Assembly (NCBI GenBank): GCA_002356215.1
Contig: AP017959.1
Span: forward strand, 1,364,001 to 1,428,000
From: [Synechococcus] sp. NIES-970
GTDB taxonomy: Bacteria; Cyanobacteriota; Cyanobacteriia; Cyanobacteriales; MRBY01
Length of the DNA: 64,000 nucleotides
Reading direction: 5' to 3'
The notes beneath the pieces were generated by a model. It worked only from the letters and a program-made list of their open reading frames with translations. It did no database searches and was not told where the DNA came from. Below are positions 18,444 through 27,954 of this stretch, piece by piece. The position numbers were made by a program, and so were the translations under genes. Position 1 is the first letter of the stretch, and each line of letters begins with the position of its first letter.

Positions 18444-19730
18444 ATGACCTCCATTCTGGTATCTGCACCACGCCTTAACCAACCGACGATCAAAACTCTC
18501 CCAAATGGGCTGACGATTATTGCCGAACAGGTACCGGTGGATGCCGTAAGCCTGAATGTGTGGCTAAGTGTTGGCTCCGCAATCGAAGCAGATAGCATCA
18601 ATGGCATGGCTCACTTTTTAGAGCACATGATTTTTAAAGGCACACCGCGCATTGGTAATGGGGAATTTGAACAGCGCATTGAAGCGAAAGGGGCAGTGAC
18701 GAATGCTGCCACGAGTCAGGAATACACCCACTATTACATCACCTGTGCCCCCCAAGATTTCGCGGAGCTGGCGCCCCTACAGTTGGACGTGATGCTCAAC
18801 CCCAGTATTCCTGATGGGGCCTTTGAGCGGGAACGCCATGTGGTCTTAGAGGAAATTCGTCGTTCGGAGGATAATCCCCGTCGCCGCACCTATTTTCGTG
18901 CGATTGAGACGGGCTTTGAGCGACTACCTTACCGTCGTCCGGTGTTGGGGCCCAGTGGGGTTATCGAAAATCTCCAGGCCCAACAGATGCGAGATTTCCA
19001 TGGTTTCTGGTACCAACCGGAGCGGATGACAGCGGCAGTGGCGGGCAATCTGCCTGGCGATCGCCTGATTGAGCTCGTAGCCGAGGCCTTTGAACAGCTA
19101 TACCAACCAAAAAATATTTCATCTGTTCCTACCTTTATGGACCACAGTCCCGAGGCACCTTTCCAAAATATTGTACGCCGTCATTACGAAGATGAAGGGT
19201 TGCAGCAGGCCCGCCTGGTAATGATGTGGCGTGTGCCGGGGTTGGGGGATCTTGAAGAAACCTATGCCCTCGATATTCTCGCGACGGTCCTCGGCCAGGG
19301 GAAAGTCTCTCGCCTGGTGCAAGATCTGCGAGAAACCAGAGGCTTGGTCACCCAAATCAGCGTCAGTAATTTCACCCAAAAGCACCAAGGCATCTTTTAC
19401 ATTTCAGCTCAGTTACCTGTAGAAAATATCCCGGCGGTGGAAGCAGCTATTACTGAGCATCTCCGGGCCATCCATAGTGCGTCTGTTTTGCCTACGGAAC
19501 TAGAGCGTGTTAAAACCCAAGTGGCTAATCGTTTTATTTTTGGCAATGAACGACCCAGCGATCGCACCAACCTGTATGGCTACTATTACTCGTTGTTGCA
19601 GGATCTCGAGCCAGCTCTCCGCTATCCTGAACTGCTCCAAGGGATCACCCTCGACACCATCCAGCGTTCTGCGTGGCAATATTTAAATCCAGAAGCCTAC
19701 GGCATTGTGACCCTGACTCCGGCTGCATAG
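18444..19730 (+). CDS. M16 family zinc peptidase (mitochondrial-processing-peptidase type)
   Basis: A 428-residue pitrilysin-family protease. The inverted zinc motif HxxEH is in AHFLEHMIFKG near residue 56, with the downstream Glu ligand expected near VVLEEIRRSEDN about residue 135. The C-terminal half has the second M16 fold (from about residue 225) lacking the zinc site, as usual for the family. Cyanobacterial M16 proteins often occur as pairs of active and inactive subunits; no partner is next to it here. Start ATG at 18444. No signal peptide, so the location is uncertain. Confidence 0.9.
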   Translation: MTSILVSAPRLNQPTIKTLPNGLTIIAEQVPVDAVSLNVWLSVGSAIEADSINGMAHFLEHMIFKGTPRIGNGEFEQRIEAKGAVTNAATSQEYTHYYITCAPQDFAELAPLQLDVMLNPSIPDGAFERERHVVLEEIRRSEDNPRRRTYFRAIETGFERLPYRRPVLGPSGVIENLQAQQMRDFHGFWYQPERMTAAVAGNLPGDRLIELVAEAFEQLYQPKNISSVPTFMDHSPEAPFQNIVRRHYEDEGLQQARLVMMWRVPGLGDLEETYALDILATVLGQGKVSRLVQDLRETRGLVTQISVSNFTQKHQGIFYISAQLPVENIPAVEAAITEHLRAIHSASVLPTELERVKTQVANRFIFGNERPSDRTNLYGYYYSLLQDLEPALRYPELLQGITLDTIQRSAWQYLNPEAYGIVTLTPAA

Positions 19731-19811
19731 CCCCGCTATCATTGCGAGAATAAAGTGAATTTAGCCAGATTTTAGACCGTCAGGACAGCAGCAATCGGTT
19801 TGGTGAAAATG

Positions 19812-19922
19812 TTACTGTTTGTCGTTCATGGCGCTTGTGCCTTTGATCAGCATAAATAAGCCACTCGCCACAATGAAGAAGGCTAAGATGCCCATGGCAA
19901 TATCTAAAGTTTGGGTTTCCAT
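19812..19922 (-). CDS. Candidate 36-residue single-span membrane peptide
   Basis: An ATG at 19922 opens a 36-codon frame ending in TAA at 19812-19814, too short for usual gene calling. The product has an acidic/polar N-terminus (METQTLD), one 18-residue hydrophobic segment containing GILAFFIVASGLFMLI, and a charged KGTSAMNDKQ tail. This architecture is typical of the tiny subunits of cyanobacterial photosystem, cytochrome b6f or NDH-1 complexes, but I do not recognise it as any named one. It lies 46 bases downstream of the cysteine synthase stop on the same strand and could be read through from it. No clear Shine-Dalgarno sequence. Confidence 0.5.
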   Translation of the reverse strand: METQTLDIAMGILAFFIVASGLFMLIKGTSAMNDKQ

Positions 19923-19968
19923 CTGCAAAATGGGCGATGTTGGCGATCGCCCCCTCTATATTTTTGTA

Positions 19969-20946
19969 TTAAACATCAACCACGAGACCCTTGCTGGCGA
20001 GCCATTCAGGATTAAATAGACGCGACTGATAGCGGGCGCCACCATCACATAGCACCGTCACAATGGTATGGCCAGGTCCCATTTTCTTCGCAAGGGCGTA
20101 GGCAGCTCCCACATTAATGCCCACGGACCCTCCCATAAATAATCCATCTTTTTTCAAAAGCTGATACACCACCCGTACCGCTTCCTGGTCATCGATGCGG
20201 ATCGCATCATCCATCGGCACTCCTTCCATGTTGGCAGTAATCCGCCCTTGGCCAATGCCCTCTGTAATGGAACTGCCTTCCCGGTCGAGTTGGCCCATTT
20301 TCACATAGCTATACAGGACACTGCCCATGGGGTCGGCCACAACACATTTGAGGTCAGGATTTTTTTCCTTGAGGTACATCGCTGTGCCCGCGTAGGTTCC
20401 TCCCGTACCCGTGGCGGCTGTCCAAGCGTCAACTTTGCCGTCGGTTTGGGCCCAAATTTCGGGGCCAGTGGTTTCGTAGTGGGCACGGCGGTTAGCGAGG
20501 TTATCAAATTGGTTGGCCCAGATCGCATTTTCAGTTTCTGCTGCCAGTCGCTGGGAATATTTCACATAATTATTTGGGTCAGCATAGGGCACAGCAGGGA
20601 CGGTGATTACTTCAGCACCAAGGGTGCGGAGGAGGTCAATTTTTTCCTGGGATTGGGTTTCGGGGATCACAATCAAACATTTATAGCCCTTAGCATTGCA
20701 AATATGCACCAGGCCAATGCCTGTATTGCCCGCAGTACCTTCCACAACGGTACCACCAGGCTTGAGGAGGCCTCGTTCTTCGGCGTCTTTAATGATGTAG
20801 AGGGCAGCCCGGTCTTTGACGGAGCCACCGGGGTTGAGAAATTCTGCTTTCCCTAAAATTTCACAGCCCGTTGCGTCACTAAAGCTATTGAGGCGAATGA
20901 GGGGGGTGTTGCCGACTGCTCCAACAAAACCGTCTTTGATATCCAT
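19969..20946 (-). CDS. Cysteine synthase family PLP enzyme (O-acetylserine sulfhydrylase)
   Basis: A 325-residue fold-type II PLP enzyme making cysteine from O-acetylserine and sulfide. The Schiff-base lysine is in GGSVKDRAA (about residue 44), the substrate loop in EGTAGNTGIGL, the PLP phosphate loop in GTGGTYAG and the C-terminal pyridine-nitrogen Ser in MGGSVGINVG. The order and sequence fit the CysK/CysM superfamily; the AGNTGIG loop instead of TSGNTGI is the form seen in one cyanobacterial paralog and in CBS-like enzymes. I therefore do not choose a symbol. Start ATG at 20946. Confidence 0.88.
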   Translation of the reverse strand: MDIKDGFVGAVGNTPLIRLNSFSDATGCEILGKAEFLNPGGSVKDRAALYIIKDAEERGLLKPGGTVVEGTAGNTGIGLVHICNAKGYKCLIVIPETQSQEKIDLLRTLGAEVITVPAVPYADPNNYVKYSQRLAAETENAIWANQFDNLANRRAHYETTGPEIWAQTDGKVDAWTAATGTGGTYAGTAMYLKEKNPDLKCVVADPMGSVLYSYVKMGQLDREGSSITEGIGQGRITANMEGVPMDDAIRIDDQEAVRVVYQLLKKDGLFMGGSVGINVGAAYALAKKMGPGHTIVTVLCDGGARYQSRLFNPEWLASKGLVVDV

Positions 20947-21208
20947 AGGGTTGAGTCTGTTTGTTCTTTCGTTTACGCTGTGGATTGCAATTTTTCTATT
21001 GTGACATGGGCGGGTTCGATTCCCATGGGGGATTCGGCTAGGTGGGAGGCGATCGCCCCTGGTTGATGACCCTTTCTGGGGAGAAACAAAAACCTGGGGA
21101 GGCCTGCCCCTGATATACTAATTTACGCCCTATCCCAAGCCTGCAAAGGTGACGAGGCATCACTCTCTGTCGGAGTGACCCTAGTACAAACAGACGTAAA
21201 GCAAATCA

Positions 21209-22042
21209 GTGGATCTTAAAACTATTTTCCAGACCGAAAATCCCATCCTTGGCGTTGTTCACCTGTTGCCTTTGCCTACTTCTGCCCGTTGGGGGGGGGA
21301 TCTCCGTCAGGTGATGGACCGGGCCGAACAGGAAGCAACGGCCTTGGCTGCTGGGGGGATTGACGGGATTATTGTTGAGAATTTTTTTGATGCGCCCTTC
21401 ACAAAAGACCGGGTTGATCCTGCCACCATCAGTGCGATGACCTTGATTATGGATCGTCTAGCAGGGTTGGTGACAGTACCCCTGGGGATTAATGTATTGC
21501 GCAATGATGCGAAAAGTGCCATGGCGATCGCCGCCTGTACGGGGGCCCAATTTATTCGCGTCAATGTGCTCACTGGGGTCATGGCCACCGACCAGGGTTT
21601 GATTGAAGGCAATGCCTACGAACTGCTGAAATATCGCCGGGAACTGGATGCAGATATCGCAATCCTCGCCGACGTTTTGGTGAAACATGCCCATCCTCTC
21701 AGTACCCCCGATTTAACCGCGGCAATCCATGACACCGTAGAGCGGGGTTTAGCTGATGCGGTGATTCTTTCTGGGTGGGCCACAGGTCACCCACCGAAAA
21801 TGGACGATATTAAAGATGCCCGGGAAAATGCCGGCGATACCCCGATTTTAATTGGCAGTGGAGCTACCTGGGAAAATATTGGTAATCTGTTGCAGGTGGC
21901 AGATGGGGCGATTGTTGCCAGTTCTCTCAAGCGCCATGGCAAACTCAGTGAGCCAATCGATCCCCTGCGAGTTTCTCAGTTTATGGAGTCGGCCCACCAG
22001 GGCATCAAAATTCGCCAGATGCGCCAGAAACAATTTGCTTAA
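21209..22042 (+). CDS. btpA: BtpA family photosystem I biogenesis protein
   Basis: A 277-residue TIM-barrel-like BtpA protein. In Synechocystis BtpA is a thylakoid-associated protein needed to stabilise the photosystem I reaction-centre proteins. Hallmarks are ILGVVHLLPLP at the N-terminus, GGIDGIIVENFFDAPF, FIRVNVLTGVMATDQGLIEG (shown in part as FIRVNVLTGVMATDQG) and the glycine-rich ILIGSGATWENIG. The start is a GTG at 21209, the first usable codon giving the MDLKTIF N-terminus. A short hairpin (TCACTC 21160-21165 with GAGTGA 21173-21178) lies 30 bases upstream. Confidence 0.92.
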   Translation: MDLKTIFQTENPILGVVHLLPLPTSARWGGDLRQVMDRAEQEATALAAGGIDGIIVENFFDAPFTKDRVDPATISAMTLIMDRLAGLVTVPLGINVLRNDAKSAMAIAACTGAQFIRVNVLTGVMATDQGLIEGNAYELLKYRRELDADIAILADVLVKHAHPLSTPDLTAAIHDTVERGLADAVILSGWATGHPPKMDDIKDARENAGDTPILIGSGATWENIGNLLQVADGAIVASSLKRHGKLSEPIDPLRVSQFMESAHQGIKIRQMRQKQFA

Positions 22043-22128
22043 CGGCGACTTCGTAGAAAGAAGCTGCCCAATGCTTGGGTTCCCCCTTTAAGATGTAAAC
22101 AATTTCCCTTAGATTTTTTTGACGCGCT

Positions 22129-23124
22129 ATGGTACGCCGACGTTCTCAACCTTGGATTCATCAATGGTCTCGCCCAATTATCGGGGCGATCGCCACCATT
22201 GGTTTTCTGCTCACCAGCTATTTGACCATCTCTAAATTGCTGGGCTCAGAGGTGGCCTGTGGCGTTGAAACAGCGGCCACCACCGGCTGTAGTGATGTGC
22301 TCTCCAGCCCCTATGCCTTTGTTTTTGGCCTCCCCTTGTCTCTCTTTGGGGCGATCGCCTATCTGGCCATGGCCGGATTTGCCCTTGCCCCCCTGGCGAT
22401 CGACCCAGAAGAAAACAAAAAACTCCGCAATAAATACGAAGATTGGACTTGGCTCTTTTTATTGATTGGCGCCACGGCCATGAGCCTCTTTAGTGGCTAT
22501 CTGATGTATATCCTGTTTGCCAAAATTGGTGGGGTCTGTCTCTATTGCATCACTTCAGCGACTTTTTCTGTCGCATTTCTCATCCTCACCCTCCTGGGCC
22601 GCTTTTGGGATGATTGGGGCGAAGTGCTCCTGACTGTCTTTGTGGTCGGTATTATCACTGCCCTCGGCACCTTGGGACTCTACAACAGCATTGAACGCAA
22701 CATCCAAAGCAATATTCCGGTATTCAATGACCAGGGCCAAGAGCTCATTACTCCGGCACCAAACCGCGCCCCCCAGCCCCCCACTGGTTGGGAAATAACC
22801 ACCACTTCCGGCCCCGCTGAAATCGCGCTTGCTGAACACCTTACGGCCATCGGCGCCAAAGAATACGGCGCTTACTGGTGTCCCCACTGCTATGACCAAA
22901 AGCAACTGTTTGGGAAAGAAGCCTTTGCCGCGGTGAACTACATCGAATGTGCCCCCGATGGGGCCAACGCCCAGCCAGAAGTTTGTTCGGCAGCTGGATT
23001 AGAAGGATTTCCTACCTGGGAGATCAATGGCGAACGTTATTCTGGAACTCAATCTCTCTCCCGCTTAGCGGAGCTTTCCGGTTATGAGGGGCCCACTGAG
23101 TTTAAATATGCCCTACCCCGCTAA
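22129..23124 (+). CDS. Vitamin K epoxide reductase (VKOR)-thioredoxin fusion
   Basis: A 331-residue membrane enzyme that forms disulfide bonds in exported proteins. Residues about 15-195 are the VKOR four/five-helix bundle with the loop cysteines in ACGVETAATTGCSD, a conserved Ser in the following SSPYAFVFGLPLS and the quinone-proximal CLYC active pair near residue 138. Residues about 230-331 form a thioredoxin-like domain with WCPHC, which passes oxidising equivalents to substrates. This fusion is the typical cyanobacterial DsbA/DsbB replacement, reoxidised by quinone. It starts 86 bases after btpA in the same direction and is followed by a good terminator. Confidence 0.93.
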   Translation: MVRRRSQPWIHQWSRPIIGAIATIGFLLTSYLTISKLLGSEVACGVETAATTGCSDVLSSPYAFVFGLPLSLFGAIAYLAMAGFALAPLAIDPEENKKLRNKYEDWTWLFLLIGATAMSLFSGYLMYILFAKIGGVCLYCITSATFSVAFLILTLLGRFWDDWGEVLLTVFVVGIITALGTLGLYNSIERNIQSNIPVFNDQGQELITPAPNRAPQPPTGWEITTTSGPAEIALAEHLTAIGAKEYGAYWCPHCYDQKQLFGKEAFAAVNYIECAPDGANAQPEVCSAAGLEGFPTWEINGERYSGTQSLSRLAELSGYEGPTEFKYALPR

Positions 23125-23172
23125 AGATACCCAAAGGTCGTCGCTGCAATAAATCAAAAAATAGCATCGATC

Positions 23173-23210
23173 GCCTGGTTTTCTGACGATTAGTAAACCA
23201 GGCTTTTTTT
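23173..23210 (+). terminator. Terminator after the VKOR gene
   Basis: GCCTGGTTT (23173-23181) pairs with AAACCAGGC (23195-23203), followed directly by T7. A canonical intrinsic terminator. Confidence 0.9.
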
Positions 23211-23340
23211 ATGGGTCAAGGGAGCTGTTAATGGGCCAGAAAATTACCTGTTAAGGGGAGGGGAAGTTCATGCTACCCTGCTACAAGAGAGCTGACTTCA
23301 AGATTTTTCGACATTGCGGAGGGTCTCACGGGCGATCGCC

Positions 23341-25986
23341 ATGGCATCTGTGCGAAATTGGTGGATTTTTCGGTCCTTAGGGCAATATAGCCTCAACAAT
23401 AATTATTTATTAATTGAAGCTTGTCTCATCGGTGTCATCTCTGGGGTATCGGCCCTAGTGCTCAAAGGCGGCATCGGCTTTTTGGGAAGTTATCGGGTCG
23501 CCTTAAGTAATCAGTATGGGGCCTGGTTGATTCTGCCCCTATTTGGGGTGGTCTGTGGTGGACTGGCCGGGTATCTGTTAGACAAATTTTCTCCAGAAGC
23601 TCAGGGGGGCGGGGTTCCCCAGGTAAAGGTTGCCCTGGCCCAGTTCCCGATCGCCATGGACTGGAAGGTGGCGCTCACCAAATCGATCGGTACGATTTTG
23701 GTGTTGGGGGGTGGCCTGACCCTCGGTCGCCGTGGTCCTAGCGTCCACATCGGCGCGGCCCTGGCAGGGCAATTGAGTCGGTGGCTCCCCACCACCCCCA
23801 ACCACCGGCGGCAAATGATTGCGGCGGGGGCAGCGGCGGGTCTGGCGGCAGGTTTTAATACTCCTATTGCCGGGGTACTGTTCGTCGTCGAAGAACTGAT
23901 GCGAGATATGTCTGGCCTGACCCTCGAAACGGCAATTGTCGCCTCCTTTACGGGGGCGGTCGTATCTCGTTGGTTTGGCACGTCTGACTTGAATTTACCC
24001 AAGGAACTGCTGACAGCCGCCTACCAGAGTAATTTTTACCTGGTCGAAATTCCTTGGTATTTGCTCTTGGGGGCACTGGCCGGGGGCTTAGGCGCTCTGT
24101 TTAACCGGGGTGTTTTGATGGTGTTGGCCTTTAACCGTCGACTCCATTGGGGTCTAGGGGGGCAGATGGCGATCGCTGGTGGTCTTTCGGGCATGGTGAT
24201 TTCCTGCTTACCCACCTTTTTTCGAGACAATGCCGGCTTGCGAGACTTTCTCCTCACGGCGGACATGGGCTGGCAGATGATGGCGATCGCCTTTATCGCG
24301 CATTTTTTCTTGAGCCTAATTGCCTATGGATCTGGAGCACCGGGGGGACTTTTTGCACCGACATTAGTGTTGGGTACAGCCCTTGGCTATTTAGTGGGCA
24401 GCGGGGCAGAAGCATTGATCCCAGAGGCGACCCAATATACCTATGCCCTAGCGGGTATGGGGGCTTTTTTTACGGGAGTGGCCCGGGTTCCCGTGACGGC
24501 GATCGTGATTGTTTTTGAACTCACGACAGACTTTAACTTAGTTTTGCCCCTGATGCTTGCTTCGGTGACAGCCTTTATTGTGGCAGAAAGCATTTTTAAA
24601 GGATCTATCTATGAATATCTCCTTGAGGCGAGCGGTATCCATTTAGAAGAGCAAAAAAACCCCCGGGTTTTGACAAATTTAACGGCGGCTCAGGTCATGC
24701 AACCGGAGGTGGAAACCCTTGAAAGCCATTTGTATTTGACGGATCTGATTCCTATTCTGTCCGCTTCACCCCACCGGGGATTTCCGGTTTTGGATCGAGG
24801 GAAACTTGTCGGGGTTGTTACCCAGGGAGATTTAGCGCAAATGGCCCCCCAGGGGAACAAGCTCACAGTGGCCCAAGTGATGCAGCGGCGGGTGATTACT
24901 GTTTCCCCAACTGCATCCCTCGGTGATGTGCTGTACCTGCTCAATCGCTACCAAATCTCTCGTTTACCCGTGGTTGACAATGGCGAATTGCGGGGGATTA
25001 TCACGCGGTCAGATATTATCCGTGCCGAGGCCCAGGAGCTCCTAGGGAGAAATTATCGTGGGGGTCAGCGGACGCCTTCTTACTGCGTGTATCAAACCCA
25101 CACCACCGATAATCATCAACGAAAGCTCTGGGTGGCGATCGCCAATCCGACGACAGCAGAAGCACTGATTACCTTTGCAGCAGCCATTGCCCAGGAAAAA
25201 AATGCCATGGTGTATTGCCTCAATGTTGTCCAGGTTTCCAGCGCTTATCCCCTAACTGATGCCCATGTGAATACTTACCCAGAACGGCATTTGATGGAAA
25301 AACTAGAGCGGCTGGGGGAAACCCTCGGAATTTCGATCCATACCCAGGTGATCTTGGCCTATGATGTGGCCGGCGCCATTCTCCAGGAAATTTCCAGTAA
25401 AGATGAAGGTTTAATTCTCGGTTGGCAAGGCGATCGCCTCCAAGGGGGGCAACTATTTGGCAGTGTGATGGAATATCTCGTTAAGAAAGTCCCCTGTGAT
25501 GTGATTTTGGTTAAAACCAGCCATGCCCACCCCCTCAAGCTCCAGGACTCTCCGGCGAAAATTCGCGCTCTTTTTCCCATTGGTGGCGGCCCCAATGTGG
25601 CCCGGGCCCAAGAGTTTGTCCCCGCCCTATTGCGTCTTTCTCCAGAGGTAAACCGTTATGCTCTACCTTCTCAAATTTGCCTTTGTCAGGTATATCAGCC
25701 CCAACAGTGCCCCCAGCAGTTTCCTTTGATCTTAAAAATGAAACAATCCCTACGCACCCGGGTAGGGATGCCAATTATCCCTCTGCCAATCCGCTCCCAA
25801 AACGTCGCTGATAGCTTAATTCGTCTAATTAAAGAAGAAACTTATGATCTGATCATTTTAGGCGCTAGTCGGGAAAGCCTGCTACAACAAGCACTCCATG
25901 GCAACATTCCTGAGGCGATCGCCAAAGGGACGAATCGCACGGTGGTGATCATCCGGGGTGCCCTAGAGGTGACGGATCCAGCGTGA
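23341..25986 (+). CDS. ClC-type chloride channel/transporter with CBS pair and two USP domains
   Basis: An 881-residue membrane protein. Residues 1 to about 430 are the ClC core: GGGVPQVKVAL (the selectivity-loop counterpart of GSGIP), GRRGPSVHIG at residues 129-138, VVEELMRDMSG with the two inner glutamates, and GSGAPGGLFAPTLVLG. Two CBS domains follow (about 455-575), then two universal-stress-protein-like domains (about 600-735 and 740-880). These probably sense nucleotides. The external gating glutamate of GREGP is Arg131 here. The frame starts at a TTG at 23314; the ATG at 23341 is preferred, though the GGAGGG at 23317 is rather far from it. Transported ion and coupling are not established. 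Confidence 0.88.
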   Translation: MASVRNWWIFRSLGQYSLNNNYLLIEACLIGVISGVSALVLKGGIGFLGSYRVALSNQYGAWLILPLFGVVCGGLAGYLLDKFSPEAQGGGVPQVKVALAQFPIAMDWKVALTKSIGTILVLGGGLTLGRRGPSVHIGAALAGQLSRWLPTTPNHRRQMIAAGAAAGLAAGFNTPIAGVLFVVEELMRDMSGLTLETAIVASFTGAVVSRWFGTSDLNLPKELLTAAYQSNFYLVEIPWYLLLGALAGGLGALFNRGVLMVLAFNRRLHWGLGGQMAIAGGLSGMVISCLPTFFRDNAGLRDFLLTADMGWQMMAIAFIAHFFLSLIAYGSGAPGGLFAPTLVLGTALGYLVGSGAEALIPEATQYTYALAGMGAFFTGVARVPVTAIVIVFELTTDFNLVLPLMLASVTAFIVAESIFKGSIYEYLLEASGIHLEEQKNPRVLTNLTAAQVMQPEVETLESHLYLTDLIPILSASPHRGFPVLDRGKLVGVVTQGDLAQMAPQGNKLTVAQVMQRRVITVSPTASLGDVLYLLNRYQISRLPVVDNGELRGIITRSDIIRAEAQELLGRNYRGGQRTPSYCVYQTHTTDNHQRKLWVAIANPTTAEALITFAAAIAQEKNAMVYCLNVVQVSSAYPLTDAHVNTYPERHLMEKLERLGETLGISIHTQVILAYDVAGAILQEISSKDEGLILGWQGDRLQGGQLFGSVMEYLVKKVPCDVILVKTSHAHPLKLQDSPAKIRALFPIGGGPNVARAQEFVPALLRLSPEVNRYALPSQICLCQVYQPQQCPQQFPLILKMKQSLRTRVGMPIIPLPIRSQNVADSLIRLIKEETYDLIILGASRESLLQQALHGNIPEAIAKGTNRTVVIIRGALEVTDPA

Positions 25987-26012
25987 CATTATTCCGGTGC
26001 GTGGGATATCAA

Positions 26013-27437
26013 CTAAGACTGGGATACCAGATTTTCTTCTTCCCCTTGGTGCGTTGTTTTAACCCATTTGAGCTGTTTGGGGCGCACTGACATCCGTGCT
26101 GTGGTAATCGGCATTACAACCATCCAATGGAGCATATAAACCGTGGTGATACCGCAGGCAGAAACAATCTTGAAGACTTTTTGCCAACTCCAGGGTTGGT
26201 TTTTGTAGACACGTAAATTCCCCTGTAACATCGCCCAAAAAGATAGGGAGAGGGCTAAACCTGTTAGGGGCGCGAGGATCGGGAAGTGGCCCCGGAGGAT
26301 TGCAAACACAAAATCAGGAATGGCAGCGGTGGGAAGCAAATATTGCATCAAGATAAAAGAAAATAAATCGACTTTTTTGCCAAACCCTAAACGTTGGTTC
26401 GAGAAATAGCGCCAGTAGTCGAGGTAGCGCTGATAGCCCCCTTCGGCCCAACGGCTGCGCTGGTGCCAGAGGGCGATCGCCCCGGTTACCCCTTCTTCAT
26501 TGACGGCGGGGTTAAGTAAAAAGCCAATTTTCCAATGATCCAGGTGGAGCCGGATGGTTAAATCGAGATCATCGGTAATGGTTTCTTCATTCCAGCCACC
26601 ACATTGATCGAGGGCGGCCCGGCGGACAAACTGGCCATTGCCCCGCAGTTCACCGATACCGCCCAGGGCAATTCGCTGCTGCTGAAAGTAGCTATCGAGG
26701 ATCATTTCGGTCGCTTGGCCTTTTGTCCAGAAATTTAATGCTTCATTGGCGATCGCCTTGCGCACCTGAATGGCACCCACCGTTTCATCAGCAAACATTG
26801 GTACTACATGATGTAAAAAGTCCGGCGGCACTGTGGCATCAGCATCAAAAACGGCAATGATTTCTCCCTGGGTTTGAGACAAGACTTCGTTGAGGGCTCC
26901 AGATTTACCACCACCGGCATTGGGTAGCCGATGGATGACCTTGAGTTGGGGATATTCCATCGCTAACTGGTCAAGAATTTGGGCCGTTCTATCGGTGCTG
27001 GCATCATCGATTAACCAGACTTCACATTTCTCAGTCGGGTAATCTAATTGGCAGAGATTATGTACTAGACGGGCGATCACTGCCTCTTCATTCTTCGCCG
27101 AGGCAATCAGCGAAACAATCGGTGCCGTTGCCAATTGTGCTTCTGATAGGGGCATGGGCTCTAGATCAGGCTTTGCACTGATAAGGCGGATCGCTTGGAT
27201 AAACAGTAGTCCCGTCGCTCCGAACACGGCGGTAGCCCCCCAACTAACGCTGTGGAGTAAGAAGGCGATCGCCCAAACAAGGCTCAACATAAATGCCGAC
27301 TTTTTCCGACGTCCCCCTAAACCCTGGAAGAAATCACTCCGAAATTCCGCTTCGGCTACCTCTGGATCGGTCAGTTCATCCCAGAGAGCCCCAAGGGGAT
27401 CATGGTTTTCATCGGTCTGCCAAGGTTGCTTTGCCAT
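26013..27437 (-). CDS. mgdA: Family 2 glucosyltransferase, probable monoglucosyldiacylglycerol synthase
   Basis: A 474-residue membrane glycosyltransferase. Two N-terminal hydrophobic segments (about 45-85) precede a GT2 domain with VWLIDDAST, VFDADATVPPDF (DxD), ITDDLDLTIRLH and the HQRSRWAEGG QxxRW-like motif; three or four membrane segments follow. Length and N-terminal pattern (GGRRKKSAFMLSLVWAIAFL then LHSVSWG) resemble cyanobacterial MgdA (Synechocystis Sll1377 type), which makes glucosyldiacylglycerol, the precursor of thylakoid galactolipids. That identification is from memory of the family, not a search. AGGAG about ten bases upstream fixes the ATG at 27437 rather than 27497. Confidence 0.7.
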   Translation of the reverse strand: MAKQPWQTDENHDPLGALWDELTDPEVAEAEFRSDFFQGLGGRRKKSAFMLSLVWAIAFLLHSVSWGATAVFGATGLLFIQAIRLISAKPDLEPMPLSEAQLATAPIVSLIASAKNEEAVIARLVHNLCQLDYPTEKCEVWLIDDASTDRTAQILDQLAMEYPQLKVIHRLPNAGGGKSGALNEVLSQTQGEIIAVFDADATVPPDFLHHVVPMFADETVGAIQVRKAIANEALNFWTKGQATEMILDSYFQQQRIALGGIGELRGNGQFVRRAALDQCGGWNEETITDDLDLTIRLHLDHWKIGFLLNPAVNEEGVTGAIALWHQRSRWAEGGYQRYLDYWRYFSNQRLGFGKKVDLFSFILMQYLLPTAAIPDFVFAILRGHFPILAPLTGLALSLSFWAMLQGNLRVYKNQPWSWQKVFKIVSACGITTVYMLHWMVVMPITTARMSVRPKQLKWVKTTHQGEEENLVSQS

Positions 27438-27954
27438 GGGGGGTGTTCTCCTCTTCCAAAAAAAATTTGTGCTGGGGATGGGTCGAGCATAATGCACTGA
27501 TCATGCCGCAGTTCCCGGGTTAAAAATAGAGCATTTATGGGAACTAATGGCCTAAGACTCCCCTCCGGATGGCGACTGCATAGGCAATGTCCCTGATGCT
27601 TTGGGCGATGGCAACAGGTAGAGCCCCGAGATCCCTCAATAACTCCATCCTAAAAGACTATACTGGATTGCTTGGGGTTTGTACTCCATTAAGGGCCATT
27701 GCCTAACGCCTAAAAGGGAACCACATCTCCATTTTCATGTCCTTGATGCTGGCTATGCTTTGAAACGATTGTACTTGTCAGTTTTTCCGGCGTCGACCCT
27801 ACCCACCATGCTCTGTTTTCGCTTAGAACAGACTTTTAGCAAATATATTAGGTGAAGACTTTGTGGTTAGGTTGTATCCTGAAAATCGCTCATGCCATAG
27901 CCGGGTCTTTAAACTCCCCATTTCTGGTAATCTCCGCTGCGGGTGAATTTTTTT
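27438..27954. other. 517-base gap upstream of mgdA-like and DUF3769 genes
   Basis: The gap lies between two divergent genes and must hold both promoters. I see no tRNA, terminator or convincing gene. A GTG at 27852 opens a frame (KTLWLGCILKIAHAIAG...) that would join the downstream gene if the T7 run at 27948-27954 had six Ts; see the findings. Confidence 0.4.

Noticed and set aside
20248-20856. 202-codon open frame antisense to the cysteine synthase gene
   Set aside because: It lies wholly inside a clear PLP-enzyme gene on the other strand and its translation has no family look; high-GC codon bias produces such shadows.
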